A stretch of 64,000 nucleotides of DNA from Paenibacillus tyrphae (GCF_000722545.1 NZ_JNVM01000013.1:1-64000); one strand, 5' to 3'. Positions 7,672 to 17,037 are shown, numbered from the stretch's first letter. The notes: generated from the sequence alone by a model not told the origin. A program made the numbers and translations.

Positions 7672-9723
7672 TTATGCGGGATCATGGCAAGCGGCCCAAC
7701 GGCCCGCTCCCACTTCGGTTAACTCCGGCTCCTCCTCCCGGCATCTCGCCGTCGCTGCAGGGCAGCGTGGATGAAAGCGACAGCCCGAGGGCGGATGGGC
7801 CGGCGACGGGATTTCTCCTTGAGTGGCGATGCATGTTCTTTTGCGGGAAGGGTCGGGGACAGGGATGGAAGCAAGCAGCGCCCTGGTGTAATGATGCGCC
7901 GGGTGGCGGAACAGCTCCTCGCTCGGAGCGATCTCGACCAGCTTGCCCAGATACATCACCCCGATCCGGTCGGAAATGTAGCGGACGATCTGAAGGCCGT
8001 GGCCGATAAACAAATATGTCAGCCCCAGACGGCGCTGCAAATCCTGCATCAAATTGACGATCTGCGATTGGACGGACACGTCGAGCGCCGACACCGCTTC
8101 ATCCGCCAAAATAAACTTCGGACGCAGCGCAATCGCCCGGGCGATACCGATCCGCTGCCGCTGTCCGCCTGAAAATTCGTGCGGATACCGGTCGTACCAC
8201 GCCGGATTCAGCCCTACGGCGGCCAGCAGCGGCTCTACCCGCTCCCGCTTCGCGCGTCCGCTCCAGCCTTCATGCACCGCCAGCGGCTCCCCGATCAGAT
8301 CGCCCACCTTCCAACGCGGATTGAGCGAGCCGAACGGATCTTGAAAAATCATCTGCATGTTGCGCCGAATTTCCCGTAAATTTCCAGCGGACAGCTTCGA
8401 CAAATCATGTCCGTCGAACCGGACCCGTCCGCTTGTCGGACGGTCCAACTGGAGAAGCAGCCGTCCCAGCGTCGATTTCCCGCTGCCCGATTCCCCGACG
8501 AGTCCGAACGTCTCCCCTTTGCGAATGGAGAAGGACACTTGATCGACGGCGCGAATGTGCGCCCCGGCACGCCCGAATCGGAGAAAACCTTGCTTTACCG
8601 GAAAATGTCTGGTCAGTTCGTGCGCTTCGATCAGGTTGGTGGTAGGGGGCTGCGTAGCTTCGTCGTCCTCCGGTTCGACGATCCGGGACACCCGGGCAGC
8701 GGCGGTTTCGGAGGCTCCGGAGGCGAAGGCGGTCTCCCACCGCCCGGAATGCGCTAAAGCCCCGGCGTGCCAGCACGCGACCTGCCGGCCGCCGATGTCC
8801 GCCAGCGGCGGCCGCGCTTCACCGCAGACCTCCGTGGCAAACGGACAGCGCGGATGAAAGCGGCAGCCGCCCGGCAGCTCGGACAAGCTCGGGATCGAGC
8901 CGTCGATCGAATACAGCTTCGCCCCCCGGTCGCTCTCCAGCGTCGCGACCGATTGCAGGAGCCCCTTCGTGTAAGGATGCTGCGGCTCCCGGAACAATGG
9001 CTCTGCGGCCGCCTGCTCCACGATCTCTCCGGCATACATGACGATAATGCGGTCCGCGACTTCCGCCGCCACCCCCATATCGTGCGTAATGAGCAAAATC
9101 GACATGTTGAATTCCGATTGCAGCTCCTGCAGCAGCTGAAGTATTTGCGCTTGAATCGTCACATCCAGCGCGGTCGTCGGCTCGTCGGCGATGAGCAGCT
9201 CCGGGCCGCAGGCCAGCGCCATTGCGATCATCGCGCGCTGCAGCATGCCGCCGGAAAGCTCCCCGGGATACTGCTTCATCCGGATTTCCGGCTCCGGAAT
9301 GCCGACCTTGCGCAGGAGCCCGATGCCGCGTTCCCAAGCTTCGGACCGGGAAGCCACATGATGGCGCACCATCGACTCGGCAATTTGACTGCCGACCGTA
9401 AAGACCGGGTCAAACGCCGCCATCGGCTCCTGAAACACCATGGCGATTCGTTTGCCGCGCCAGCGCCGGATCTCCTCCTGCGGCAGCGCCGTCAAGTCCA
9501 CGCCGTCCATCCGGACATGGCCGCCCGTAATGACGCCGTTCTCGAAGTCGATTAAGCGCATCAAGGCTTTGGCCGTCACGGTTTTGCCGCTGCCGGACTC
9601 ACCGACCAAGCATACCGTTTCGCCGGCTCCGATGCGAAGCGACACGTCCCGGATCGCCGGAACATAACCGGCCGGGGTGACGAAATCGACCGTTAGCTGC
9701 TCGATCTCAAGCAATGCCTTCAC
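7672..9723 (-). CDS. Fused dipeptide/nickel-type ABC transporter ATPase (DppD-DppF)
   Basis: The 683-residue protein contains two complete ATPase halves. The first has GESGSGKT near residue 40, LSGGMLQRAMIAMAL, LLIADEPTTALDVT and an oligopeptide-type C-terminal stretch HPYTKGLLQSV. The second has GESGSGKST, FSGGQRQRIGIARAI, FILADEAVSALDVSVQSQ and HHYTRALLASIPVPDP. Each half ends in the Cys-rich CRFHPRCP motif seen in DppD/OppF proteins. Most relatives use two separate genes; the fusion fixes a 1:1 ratio. GTG start with AGAGGAGGTG upstream. It follows the DppC-like permease and precedes the DinB gene. Confidence 0.9.
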   Translation of the reverse strand: MKALLEIEQLTVDFVTPAGYVPAIRDVSLRIGAGETVCLVGESGSGKTVTAKALMRLIDFENGVITGGHVRMDGVDLTALPQEEIRRWRGKRIAMVFQEPMAAFDPVFTVGSQIAESMVRHHVASRSEAWERGIGLLRKVGIPEPEIRMKQYPGELSGGMLQRAMIAMALACGPELLIADEPTTALDVTIQAQILQLLQELQSEFNMSILLITHDMGVAAEVADRIIVMYAGEIVEQAAAEPLFREPQHPYTKGLLQSVATLESDRGAKLYSIDGSIPSLSELPGGCRFHPRCPFATEVCGEARPPLADIGGRQVACWHAGALAHSGRWETAFASGASETAAARVSRIVEPEDDEATQPPTTNLIEAHELTRHFPVKQGFLRFGRAGAHIRAVDQVSFSIRKGETFGLVGESGSGKSTLGRLLLQLDRPTSGRVRFDGHDLSKLSAGNLREIRRNMQMIFQDPFGSLNPRWKVGDLIGEPLAVHEGWSGRAKRERVEPLLAAVGLNPAWYDRYPHEFSGGQRQRIGIARAIALRPKFILADEAVSALDVSVQSQIVNLMQDLQRRLGLTYLFIGHGLQIVRYISDRIGVMYLGKLVEIAPSEELFRHPAHHYTRALLASIPVPDPSRKRTCIATQGEIPSPAHPPSGCRFHPRCPAATARCREEEPELTEVGAGRWAACHDPA

Positions 9724-9777
9724 TCGGGCACCTCCTCTGGCGTAGTGGAAAATGGATGCGCGGATTCCGCTTCTTAT

Positions 9778-10674
9778 TCACGCGCTTCGCTTCGGATCTA
9801 ACCGGTCGCGGAGCTGATCGCCGATCAGATTGACGGCCAGTACGAACAACGTAATCGCCAGCCCAGGGAACGTCGCCATCCACCAAGCGGCGGTCAGGTA
9901 ACCGCGCCCTTGCGACAGCAAGGTACCCCAGTCCGGAATTTCCCGCAGCACGCCCAGCCCCAAAAAGCTGAGCGACGCGCCGATCAAGATCGAAGAGCCG
10001 ACGCCGATCGTCGCCATCACCAGCAGCGGCGACCACGAGCCCGGCAGCACATGCCGCAGAAGGATATGCGCATGAGATGCGCCGACCGAGCGGGAAGCCG
10101 CCACATAAGGGCGCGCCTTGATGCTAAGTACTTGGCCCCGCAGCACGCGGGCATATCTCGGGATCGCCGATACGCTCACGGCCAGCACCACGTTGAACAG
10201 ACTCGGGCCGAGGGCAGCGGCAATGACGAGCGCAAGCAGCAGGCTCGGGATCGCCATCAAAATATCGATGAACCGCATGAGCACGGTATCGACCACACCG
10301 CCGATGTAGCCCGACAACGCGCCGATCAGACTGCCGGCCAAGCCGCCGAGCAGGACGGAAGCGACGCCGATCAGCAGCGAGCTTCGGGCTCCGTAGACGA
10401 CGACGCTGAAGACGTCCCGCCCGAAATAATCGGTGCCGAACAGATGAGCCGCTCCCGGCGGCTGCAAAATCCGGTCCGCCCGCATGTCCGTAGGCGAATA
10501 AGGAGTGATCCACTGCGGGAAGACTGCGCACGCCGCAATGAAGAGCACCACCAATACCGCCCCGTAGAAGAACGGTCCGGATAGCGACGATGACAGCTTA
10601 GGACGGCTCGGAGCGGACCCGAGCGGTCTCCTGCGGGACAATACCGGCCTGGCGACCGAAACGACGCTTTTCAT
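9778..10674 (-). CDS. Dipeptide/nickel-type ABC transporter permease (DppC-like)
   Basis: The 298-residue protein has an Arg-rich cytoplasmic N-terminus, a first membrane helix near residue 35 and the conserved HLFGTDYFGRDVFSVVVYGARSS-type entry (quoted in part: GTDYFGRD). The coupling loop AASRSVGASHAHILLRHVLPG lies near residue 190 and SFLGLGV near residue 245. All are standard for the DppC/GsiD family. ATG start with AGAGGG upstream. It pairs with the DppB-like gene 33 bases upstream in the same operon. Confidence 0.9.
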   Translation of the reverse strand: MKSVVSVARPVLSRRRPLGSAPSRPKLSSSLSGPFFYGAVLVVLFIAACAVFPQWITPYSPTDMRADRILQPPGAAHLFGTDYFGRDVFSVVVYGARSSLLIGVASVLLGGLAGSLIGALSGYIGGVVDTVLMRFIDILMAIPSLLLALVIAAALGPSLFNVVLAVSVSAIPRYARVLRGQVLSIKARPYVAASRSVGASHAHILLRHVLPGSWSPLLVMATIGVGSSILIGASLSFLGLGVLREIPDWGTLLSQGRGYLTAAWWMATFPGLAITLFVLAVNLIGDQLRDRLDPKRSA

Positions 10675-10707
10675 GATTAACCCTCTTTTCCTTCCGGATT
10701 ACTTGGT

Positions 10708-11634
10708 TTAAAACGAGCGTCTTACCCTCGGATCGACGATCGAGTACGAAATATCCACGAGCAGGTTCACGACGACATACGCAATCGCGGTAAAAAAGAC
10801 GACGCCCTGAACGACGGGCAAATCTTTGGCCGTGATGGCTTCCGCCAGCAGACGCCCGATGCCCTGCCGGGAAAAGACGGTTTCGATCACGACCGCCCCC
10901 GCCATCAATTCGCCGATTTGAATCCCGACCATCGTGATGGCCGGAATGAGCGCGTTGCGCAGCGCGTGCCGGTACATGACGATTTGTTCCGGCAGTCCCT
11001 TGGAGCGCAGCGTGACGATAAACGGCTCGCCCAGCACCTCAAGCATGCTGTTGCGCACCATGCGTACGATAAACCCGGCGCCGACAAGCCCAAGCGTCAA
11101 AGCAGGCAAAATCAGCGTCCGGACGCCTTCCGAGCCCATCGCGGGCAGCCACTGAAGCTGCACCGAGAAAATCAGAATGAGCAGAATGCCTGACCAGAAC
11201 GTCGGCATCGAGATGCCAAACAGGCTGACGATCCGGGCGATCAGATCGACCGTGCGTCCCTTATGGATCGCCGAGAGCACTCCGAGCACGACGCCAAGCG
11301 CAACGGCGACGCATGAGCTAACCAGGGTTAAAAGGGCGGTAGCGGGGAACTGCTCCCAAATTTTCGGCAGCACCGGATCGTCGCTAACCAGCGAGCGGCC
11401 GAAGTCTCCGCGAAGCATATCCCACAGGTAGGTGCCGAGTTGGACCCATACCGGCTGATCTAGCCCGAGCTGGTGGCGCAGGTTCTGCACCGTCTCCGGA
11501 CTGGCCGGCGCCCCGGCGAGCATGATCAAGACCGGATCGCCCGGCAGCAAGTACAGGATGAAAAAGACAAGGACCAAAGCTCCGACGATGACCAAAACGG
11601 ACGATAAAAGACGCTGAACGATCACCCCAGCCAT
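10708..11634 (-). CDS. Dipeptide/nickel-type ABC transporter permease (DppB-like)
   Basis: The 308-residue membrane protein has the DppB N-terminus (LLPGDPV near residue 30, LGLDQPVWVQLGTYLWDMLRGDFG) and about six membrane helices. It ends with DISYSIVDPRVRRSF, the usual family C-terminus. ATG start with GGAAGGAG upstream. It lies between the binding protein and the DppC-like gene; all four parts of the importer are contiguous and in one orientation. The transported compound may be a peptide or a sulfur-containing solute, judging from the neighbours. Confidence 0.9.
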   Translation of the reverse strand: MAGVIVQRLLSSVLVIVGALVLVFFILYLLPGDPVLIMLAGAPASPETVQNLRHQLGLDQPVWVQLGTYLWDMLRGDFGRSLVSDDPVLPKIWEQFPATALLTLVSSCVAVALGVVLGVLSAIHKGRTVDLIARIVSLFGISMPTFWSGILLILIFSVQLQWLPAMGSEGVRTLILPALTLGLVGAGFIVRMVRNSMLEVLGEPFIVTLRSKGLPEQIVMYRHALRNALIPAITMVGIQIGELMAGAVVIETVFSRQGIGRLLAEAITAKDLPVVQGVVFFTAIAYVVVNLLVDISYSIVDPRVRRSF

Positions 11635-11655
11635 AGCAACCGGCTCCTTCCGTCG

Positions 11656-13305
11656 TTATTTTTTCACCGTCACGTCATAGAAGAGCGGATAGCCGAGGGA
11701 ATCGAATTTCAGTCCGCGAACCGATTTGGCGGCAGCCACCGTGTACGGGAATACGTAAACCGGGAACCCGTAGGCGTTGTCCACGACATAGCTCTGCACC
11801 TTTTTGTAAATTTCCGCGCGCTTCGCCGGGTCCTGCTCCGTCAGCCCTTCCTCCAGCCATTGATCCAGCTGCGGGTCGGAAAGCCGGGTATGGTTGTGGC
11901 CCCATTTTTCCGGCGTCGGAATGGCGTTCGTATGGAAGAAGCTGCGCAAAATGTCCGGATCGCCCGACACATTGCTGACGCCGACCAGATCGTTCGTCCC
12001 CTTGATCATGACCGCATTGGTCGTATCCGGGAGCAGCTCGATGTTGACGGCAATACCAATCTGCTTCAGCTGCTGCTGGATCATGGCGGCGATATCGTTG
12101 CGCTTCTCCCGGTTGGGCGAGCCATCGATGTAATGAAGCGTGAGCGGCTTGCCGTCCTTGGCCCGGATGCCGTCCGCTCCGCGTGTCCACCCGAGCTCGT
12201 CAAGCAGCGCGTTCGCTTTGGCGATGTCCGGCTTCACGGCCTGTTCGAGCGAAGCGTTATAGCCCAGCATGGACGGTGACAGCGGGGACCATGCCCTCGA
12301 ATACGTCCCGAGATAAAGCGTCTTGACGATCGCCTCGAAGTCGATGGCGAGCTGCACGGCCTTGCGCGCTTTAAGCTCGTTCCATGGAGGGTGTTGCTGG
12401 TTCAGCATAAGCGTGTACGGAATGCCCGTCGACTCGGCCTGCAGCAGGTTGACGTTCGGATCGCCCTTGAGCGACACGAGGTTTTGCGGCGGAACCGTCT
12501 CGACGGCCGACACCTGCCCGCTCTGCACGCTGCCGATGCGGGTCGCTTCCTCCGGAATGATTTTGAAGGTCAGCTTATCGATGCGCGCCGGACCGGCATT
12601 TTCGGCAATCGGAGGCGCCCAGTTATAGTCGGGGTTTTTCTCCAGCCGGATCGCCGCATTCTCCGTCCAGCCGGCGAACGTGAACGGGCCGGTGCCGACC
12701 GGATGCTTGGCCAGCTGGTCCTTGTGCTTCTCCGCTGCCGCCGGCGACACGATGCCGAGAAACGCTTGGCTCAAGCTGCTCAGAAAAGCGCTGTAGGGCG
12801 ATTTCAAGTTGACTTTGACCGTGTAGTCGTCGATCACTTCCGACGATTCGTAGGGTCCGATCAGCGTCACCGCAAACCGCGATTTGGTCGCCGGATTGAC
12901 GATGCGGTCAAAATTGTACTTGACGGCCGCAGCATTGAACGGCGTGCCGTCGTGGAACTTCACGTCCTTGCGCAGCTTGAAGGTGTAGCTTTTGCCGTCC
13001 GGGGAGACCGTCCATTCTGTCGCCAGCCACGGCTTGATCGATTGATCGGGCATTTGGACGACCAGACTGTCGTACAGCGCCCGCATCACCCGGTAATCGA
13101 CGGCCCCCGGCACGACGTTCGGGTCCAGCCCCGACGGCGACGTGGCGAGGCCGTAGGTCAACTCGCCGCCTGACGAGCCCGACTGCGTCTCCCCCGTCTG
13201 CCCTCCTGACGAAGGCTTGACGCCCGTTTCGCTTCCGCAGCCTGCCGTAAGCAGAAGCAAAGCTGCGGCAAGCATCCATGGCCGTAGTAACCGTAACCGT
13301 TTCAC
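11656..13305 (-). CDS. Peptide/nickel-type ABC transporter solute-binding lipoprotein
   Basis: A protein of about 549 residues with a lipoprotein signal (LLTAGCGSE), a low-complexity linker and the type 5 binding fold: GLDPNVVPGAVDYRVMRALYD, the motif KFHDGTPFNAAAVKYNFDRI, and WSPLSPSMLGYN. I prefer the GTG at 13305 because GGAGAGGG precedes it; an upstream in-frame TTG has no ribosome site. It lies right after the DszA/NtaA-type monooxygenase gene and before the two permeases, so transport and oxidation genes are probably co-transcribed from the promoter near 15826. Confidence 0.9.
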   Translation of the reverse strand: MKRLRLLRPWMLAAALLLLTAGCGSETGVKPSSGGQTGETQSGSSGGELTYGLATSPSGLDPNVVPGAVDYRVMRALYDSLVVQMPDQSIKPWLATEWTVSPDGKSYTFKLRKDVKFHDGTPFNAAAVKYNFDRIVNPATKSRFAVTLIGPYESSEVIDDYTVKVNLKSPYSAFLSSLSQAFLGIVSPAAAEKHKDQLAKHPVGTGPFTFAGWTENAAIRLEKNPDYNWAPPIAENAGPARIDKLTFKIIPEEATRIGSVQSGQVSAVETVPPQNLVSLKGDPNVNLLQAESTGIPYTLMLNQQHPPWNELKARKAVQLAIDFEAIVKTLYLGTYSRAWSPLSPSMLGYNASLEQAVKPDIAKANALLDELGWTRGADGIRAKDGKPLTLHYIDGSPNREKRNDIAAMIQQQLKQIGIAVNIELLPDTTNAVMIKGTNDLVGVSNVSGDPDILRSFFHTNAIPTPEKWGHNHTRLSDPQLDQWLEEGLTEQDPAKRAEIYKKVQSYVVDNAYGFPVYVFPYTVAAAKSVRGLKFDSLGYPLFYDVTVKK

Positions 13306-13358
13306 TGGGACCCTCTCCAATCCGTGAGCGTAAAATCGCAAGCCATGATCGAGTCCGA

Positions 13359-14708
13359 TCAGGAGCTTTTCACAAAATCTTGCGGCGTTCGTCTGGCCAG
13401 CGTATGGCGGTTTTCCGGCTTAGCGAGGCCCAAATTCCCACGCAGCGTGTCGGACTCGTACTCCTCCCGGTATATTCCCCGCTCCTGCAGGATCGGCACG
13501 ACCAGCTCGACGAAATCGTCGAGTCCTCCCGGCACGCTCGAATGAATAATAAATCCGTCGGCCGCCTTCTCCTCGAACCACTGCTGGACGAGATCGGCCA
13601 CCTTCTCCGGCGTCCCGATAAACTGGCCTTTCGGCGTCGCCGTCTGCAGCGCCACCTGCCGCAGCGTCAACTGCTGCTCCTTGGCCGTCTGCTTGATTTT
13701 GTCCGTCGTGCTGCGGAAGCTGTTGCTGCCGATATCGCCCAAATCCGGGAAAGGTTCGTCCAGCGGGAACTGCGAGAAGTCGAAATGGTCGAAGAAGCGG
13801 CCCAGGTAATTCAGAGCGTTCTCGATCGTCATGAGGTTCGCGATCTCTTCGTATTTGCGTTCGGCCTCCTCCTGCGTCCGCCCGACAATCGGCCCGATGC
13901 CCGGGAAAATGAGGATATCGTTGGCGCTACGGCCGTATGCGGCGGCCCGCGTCTTCACGTCGTGGTAAAAGCGCTTGGCGTCCTCGATCGACTCGTGCCC
14001 GGTGAACACCGCGTCGGCCGTCTTGGCCGCCAAGGTGCGGCCGCTGTCGGACGACCCGGCCTGAAACACGATCGGGTGCCCCTGGTTGGAGCGGGCAATG
14101 TTCAGTGGACCCTGCACGGAGAAAAATGGCCCTTTGTGGTCGAGCCGGTGCATTTTGTCCGGATCAAAGAACACGCCCGAAGCTTTATCCCACACGAACG
14201 CATCGTCCTCCCAGGAGTCCCAAAGCCCGCGGGCCACCTCCAAAAATTCCTCGGCGATTTTGTAGCGCAAGTCGTGCGACGGATGCTCTTTTTTGCCGTA
14301 GTTGAGGGCGGAGCCTTCCAGCGGAGAGGTGACCACATTCCATCCGGCCCGGCCTCCGCTGATATGATCGAGGGAAGCGAACTGTCTCGCGACCGTAAAC
14401 GGTTCGCTGTAGGAGGTCGACAAGGTGCCGACGAGCCCGATCTTCGAAGTGACCGCGCCGAGCGCGGATAAAATCGTTATCGGCTCGAACCGGTTCAGAA
14501 AGTGCGGAATCGACTTTTCGTTAATGAACAGTCCGTCGGCGATAAACACCAGATCGAACTTGCCTTCTTCGGCCTTGCGGGCTTGCTGCGTGTAAAACTC
14601 GAAGCTGACGCTGGCGTCAGACCGAATATCCGGGTGTCTCCAAGCCGCCATGTTCCCTCCGACGCCATGGATGATTGCGCCCAATTTCAGCTTTCTTCCG
14701 TTTGCCAT
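13359..14708 (-). CDS. NtaA/SnaA/DszA-family FMNH2-dependent monooxygenase (CmoJ/YtnJ-like)
   Basis: The 449-residue protein shows the luciferase-like TIM-barrel pattern of the NtaA/SnaA/DszA branch: GRKLKLGAIIHGVGGN at the start, the AWRHPDI and FDLVFIADGLFI segments, ISGGRAGWNVVTS near residue 120 and VFQAGSSDSGR near residue 215. Such enzymes need FMNH2 from a separate reductase and oxidise sulfur or nitrogen compounds. In B. subtilis CmoJ (YtnJ) and YxeK act on N-acetylated S-modified cysteines. ATG 14708 is preceded by GGGAGGAA. It follows the second monooxygenase by 26 bases. No flavin reductase gene is in the window. Confidence 0.88.
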   Translation of the reverse strand: MANGRKLKLGAIIHGVGGNMAAWRHPDIRSDASVSFEFYTQQARKAEEGKFDLVFIADGLFINEKSIPHFLNRFEPITILSALGAVTSKIGLVGTLSTSYSEPFTVARQFASLDHISGGRAGWNVVTSPLEGSALNYGKKEHPSHDLRYKIAEEFLEVARGLWDSWEDDAFVWDKASGVFFDPDKMHRLDHKGPFFSVQGPLNIARSNQGHPIVFQAGSSDSGRTLAAKTADAVFTGHESIEDAKRFYHDVKTRAAAYGRSANDILIFPGIGPIVGRTQEEAERKYEEIANLMTIENALNYLGRFFDHFDFSQFPLDEPFPDLGDIGSNSFRSTTDKIKQTAKEQQLTLRQVALQTATPKGQFIGTPEKVADLVQQWFEEKAADGFIIHSSVPGGLDDFVELVVPILQERGIYREEYESDTLRGNLGLAKPENRHTLARRTPQDFVKSS

Positions 14709-14734
14709 ACCGATTCCTCCCTCGTTTTCCACGT

Positions 14735-15748
14735 TTATACGACCGTTTCGGCGAATGCTTCCTTGAGCTCCGACAGTGCATGAAGCCGCTGTTCGAATTC
14801 CTTCAAGGCGAGAATCAAAATCAGTTCGTCCACGCCGTACTTCCGCTGGATGTCCAGCAGCTTCGCGCGCACGGTTTCCTTGGAGCCGTGCACGACGTCC
14901 GCATCCTTGACTTCGATCGTATATTTCTCCTCGCTTTGCCGTCCGAATTCTTCCGCATGCTCTACGGTTTTGACAGTGATCGTCCTTCCGCTCTCCAGGT
15001 GAATTTTCACGAGCTTGGCGTCGGCGGCAAGCCGTTTCGCTTCCTCGTCCGTTTCCGCCACAATGACCGACAGCGCGAGAATGGCCTCCGGCCGGAAGGA
15101 CCTTCGGGGCACAAACCGGTTCCGGTACGTATCCAGCGATTGCCGGACAACCGTCTCGTCCCCGTTAATAAACTGCGCGAAGACGTAGGGGATGCCCCGG
15201 CTCGCCGCAAGCTCCGCACTAGCCGGAGTCGTTCCGAGCAGGTACAAGTCCGCGGGCTGGGCTGGCAGCGGAATCGCTTTAAGCCCATGCAGCGGATGGT
15301 CGCCAGGGATCGTATCGGTCAAATACTGCTCCAGCTCAATCAGCTTATCCGCCAGCGGCCTGCCGTTTCCGGCCGCCTCCTGCTGGAGCGCCTTCGTCGA
15401 GCGGGGAAGTCCTCCCGGCGCCCGGCCGATGCCGAGGTCCACCCGTCCCGGGGCGAGCGAAGCGAGTACGTTGAAATTTTCCGCCACCTTGTATGGGCTG
15501 TAGTGCTGCAGCATGACCCCGCCGGAGCCGATGCGAATCCGCTCCGTCTGCGCCAGCAAATACGCGATCAGCACCTCCGGGGAAGAGCCTGCGACGGCCG
15601 CCGAATCGTGGTGCTCGGACACCCAGAAACGGTGGTAGCCGAGCTCCTCCGCTTTGCGCGCCAGAGCCACCGTATGCCGGAACGCGTCGACTGCCGTCTT
15701 TCCCTCGTCAAACGGACTTTGATCCAAGATGCTTAGCTTCAGCCCCAT
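14735..15748 (-). CDS. Luciferase-like monooxygenase (YtmO-type, MsnO8 group)
   Basis: The 337-residue protein begins KLSILDQSPFDEGKTA, has LGYHRFWVSEHHDSAAVAGS near residue 38, IRIGSGGVMLQHYSPYKVAE and RVDLGIGRAPGG near residue 105. These are the marks of the single-component-like LLM group that includes B. subtilis YtmO. ATG start with AGGAGGG upstream. It is the first gene of the operon behind the promoter at 15826-15854 and next to the LysR gene. An FMNH2-dependent oxidation in organosulfur use is the likely role; the substrate is unknown. Confidence 0.87.
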   Translation of the reverse strand: MGLKLSILDQSPFDEGKTAVDAFRHTVALARKAEELGYHRFWVSEHHDSAAVAGSSPEVLIAYLLAQTERIRIGSGGVMLQHYSPYKVAENFNVLASLAPGRVDLGIGRAPGGLPRSTKALQQEAAGNGRPLADKLIELEQYLTDTIPGDHPLHGLKAIPLPAQPADLYLLGTTPASAELAASRGIPYVFAQFINGDETVVRQSLDTYRNRFVPRRSFRPEAILALSVIVAETDEEAKRLAADAKLVKIHLESGRTITVKTVEHAEEFGRQSEEKYTIEVKDADVVHGSKETVRAKLLDIQRKYGVDELILILALKEFEQRLHALSELKEAFAETVV

Positions 15749-15771
15749 CGTCCATCCCTCCTGTAATCCGG

Positions 15772-15797
15772 CTATTGAATTAAATAAAATCCAATAG
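15772..15797. promoter_or_regulatory. Dyad in the leader of the monooxygenase operon
   Basis: CTATTGAATT and AATCCAATAG form a near-perfect inverted repeat with a 6-base centre. It lies between the predicted start point and the ribosome site of the YtmO-like gene. The position suits a repressor acting downstream of the promoter, but the binding protein is unknown. Confidence 0.5.
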
Positions 15798-15825
15798 GTT
15801 TTGTCGGTTTTATTTGGTTAAAAAA

Positions 15826-15854
15826 AGTCTATCACCGCCCCTGCAGTCCGTCAA
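15826..15854 (-). promoter_or_regulatory. SigA-type promoter of the organosulfur operon
   Basis: On the minus strand TTGACG (15849-15854) and TAGACT (15826-15831) are separated by 17 bases. This is the only good promoter in the space between the LysR gene and the monooxygenase genes. The weak -10 fits an activated promoter. Confidence 0.6.
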
Positions 15855-15874
15855 CGGGGTACGTAATAGAGGAT

Positions 15875-15892
15875 TTCTATTCTAAAATAGAA
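15875..15892. promoter_or_regulatory. Candidate LysR recognition site at about -65
   Basis: TTCTATT-CTAA-AATAGAA is a perfect 7-4-7 dyad. Its centre is about 65 bases upstream of the start point predicted from the promoter at 15826-15854. That is the usual place for the recognition site of a LysR-type activator, and the LysR gene ends 10 bases away. Confidence 0.55.
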
Positions 15893-15901
15893 CAATTCGA
15901 T

Positions 15902-16792
15902 TTAAGCATTCCGTTTCCAATCGATCTCCCGGCTGAGCTCCAGCACCATTTTGCCAAGAGCCGAGCCTTCCCCTTTGAGCGAAACGAGATTGGTGCGCAG
16001 GGTGATGCCCGCGAGGGAAGGAATGTCGACTGGCCAAAGCCGCCCTTCCTTCACTTCCTTGCGCACGCAAAGCTCCGGCAGGAAGCTGATCCCCATTTCT
16101 TTCAGCACCAGCTTCTTGGCCGTCTCCAGGTTATCGAGCTGCAGCTCGATATTCGGCGGGCGGTCGAGCGTGTCGAACAGCCGGTGAATTTTCATCCAAT
16201 CGAGGGCTCCGCATTCGAAAAACACGATCGGCTCACTCCCGATATCCTCCAGCGCAATGCGGTCCTGGCTCACAAACGGATGCCCCTGGTATACGAAGAG
16301 GCGGATCGGGTCCTCGTAGAACCGGACGGAATCCACGTGCGGATGCGTAATGTTGCGCACAAGCCCGACGTCCACTTCCTTGTTCAGCAGCTTTTCCAAG
16401 ATTGACTCGCTCGAAGCCGTCACTAATTTTAGCTGGAGATCGGGGTATTTTTGCTTGAAAAGGGGCACCAGCTCCGGGATCATATAATTGGCTACAGACA
16501 CGGTGCAGCCGATCCGAAGCTCGTGAGGCGCGGCGTTCATTTGCTGCAGCTGCTGCTTGCCTTTCTTGTAGGTCTGCAGCACTTGCTGGGCGTAGGGCAA
16601 AAACTGCTTGCCCTTGTCCGTCAGCGAGAAATGTCTGCCCTCCCGATCGAAAAGCCTGACGTCCAATTCGCGCTCCAGCGACTGGATTCTGGCGGTAATG
16701 GACGGTTGGGACAAGAACAACGCGTCGGCCGCTTTATTAAAGCTGTTGAAATGAATAACATAAACGAACGCCTCGAGATTCTCAATATTCAC
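15902..16792 (-). CDS. LysR-family regulator of the organosulfur cluster
   Basis: The 296-residue protein has an N-terminal winged HTH (FNKAADALFLSQPSITARIQSLERELDVRLFDREGR, shown by SQPSITARIQSLE near residue 30) and a periplasmic-binding-like effector domain from about residue 90. GTG start with GGAGGAGGG upstream. It is immediately upstream of the monooxygenase operon, in the same direction, as YtlI (AscR) is near the ytmI operon. Likely role: activate sulfur-source genes in response to a metabolite, using the dyad at 15875-15892. A palindrome in its own leader suggests autoregulation or control by another factor. Confidence 0.87.
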   Translation of the reverse strand: MNIENLEAFVYVIHFNSFNKAADALFLSQPSITARIQSLERELDVRLFDREGRHFSLTDKGKQFLPYAQQVLQTYKKGKQQLQQMNAAPHELRIGCTVSVANYMIPELVPLFKQKYPDLQLKLVTASSESILEKLLNKEVDVGLVRNITHPHVDSVRFYEDPIRLFVYQGHPFVSQDRIALEDIGSEPIVFFECGALDWMKIHRLFDTLDRPPNIELQLDNLETAKKLVLKEMGISFLPELCVRKEVKEGRLWPVDIPSLAGITLRTNLVSLKGEGSALGKMVLELSREIDWKRNA

Positions 16793-16852
16793 GAGCGCTC
16801 CCTCCTCCTTCCAGCTCTTGGCGAACTTGGTTAAAAATCAATATATCATAAG

Positions 16853-16868
16853 TATTCCATTAGGAATA
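16853..16868. promoter_or_regulatory. Palindrome upstream of the LysR gene
   Basis: TATTCC-ATTA-GGAATA is a perfect 6-4-6 palindrome about 60 bases before the LysR start. The half site ATTCC/GGAAT resembles the core of sites described for the cysteine repressor CymR, but the full CymR consensus was not checked. Confidence 0.4.
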
Positions 16869-17037
16869 GTGTAATTTATATTCAGACAAAAACGACGAAA
16901 AAAGCAATATCCGTTAATTGTAGTTGAGTTTCCGCCATTTCGGCGGACACGCAAATCCGTTAAGCTATAGGAAAGACGACCTGTTTTTTCCAAGCGGTCC
17001 GAACGGCGGATTCCATTCGAAAATTGTCGGCGTTTAG

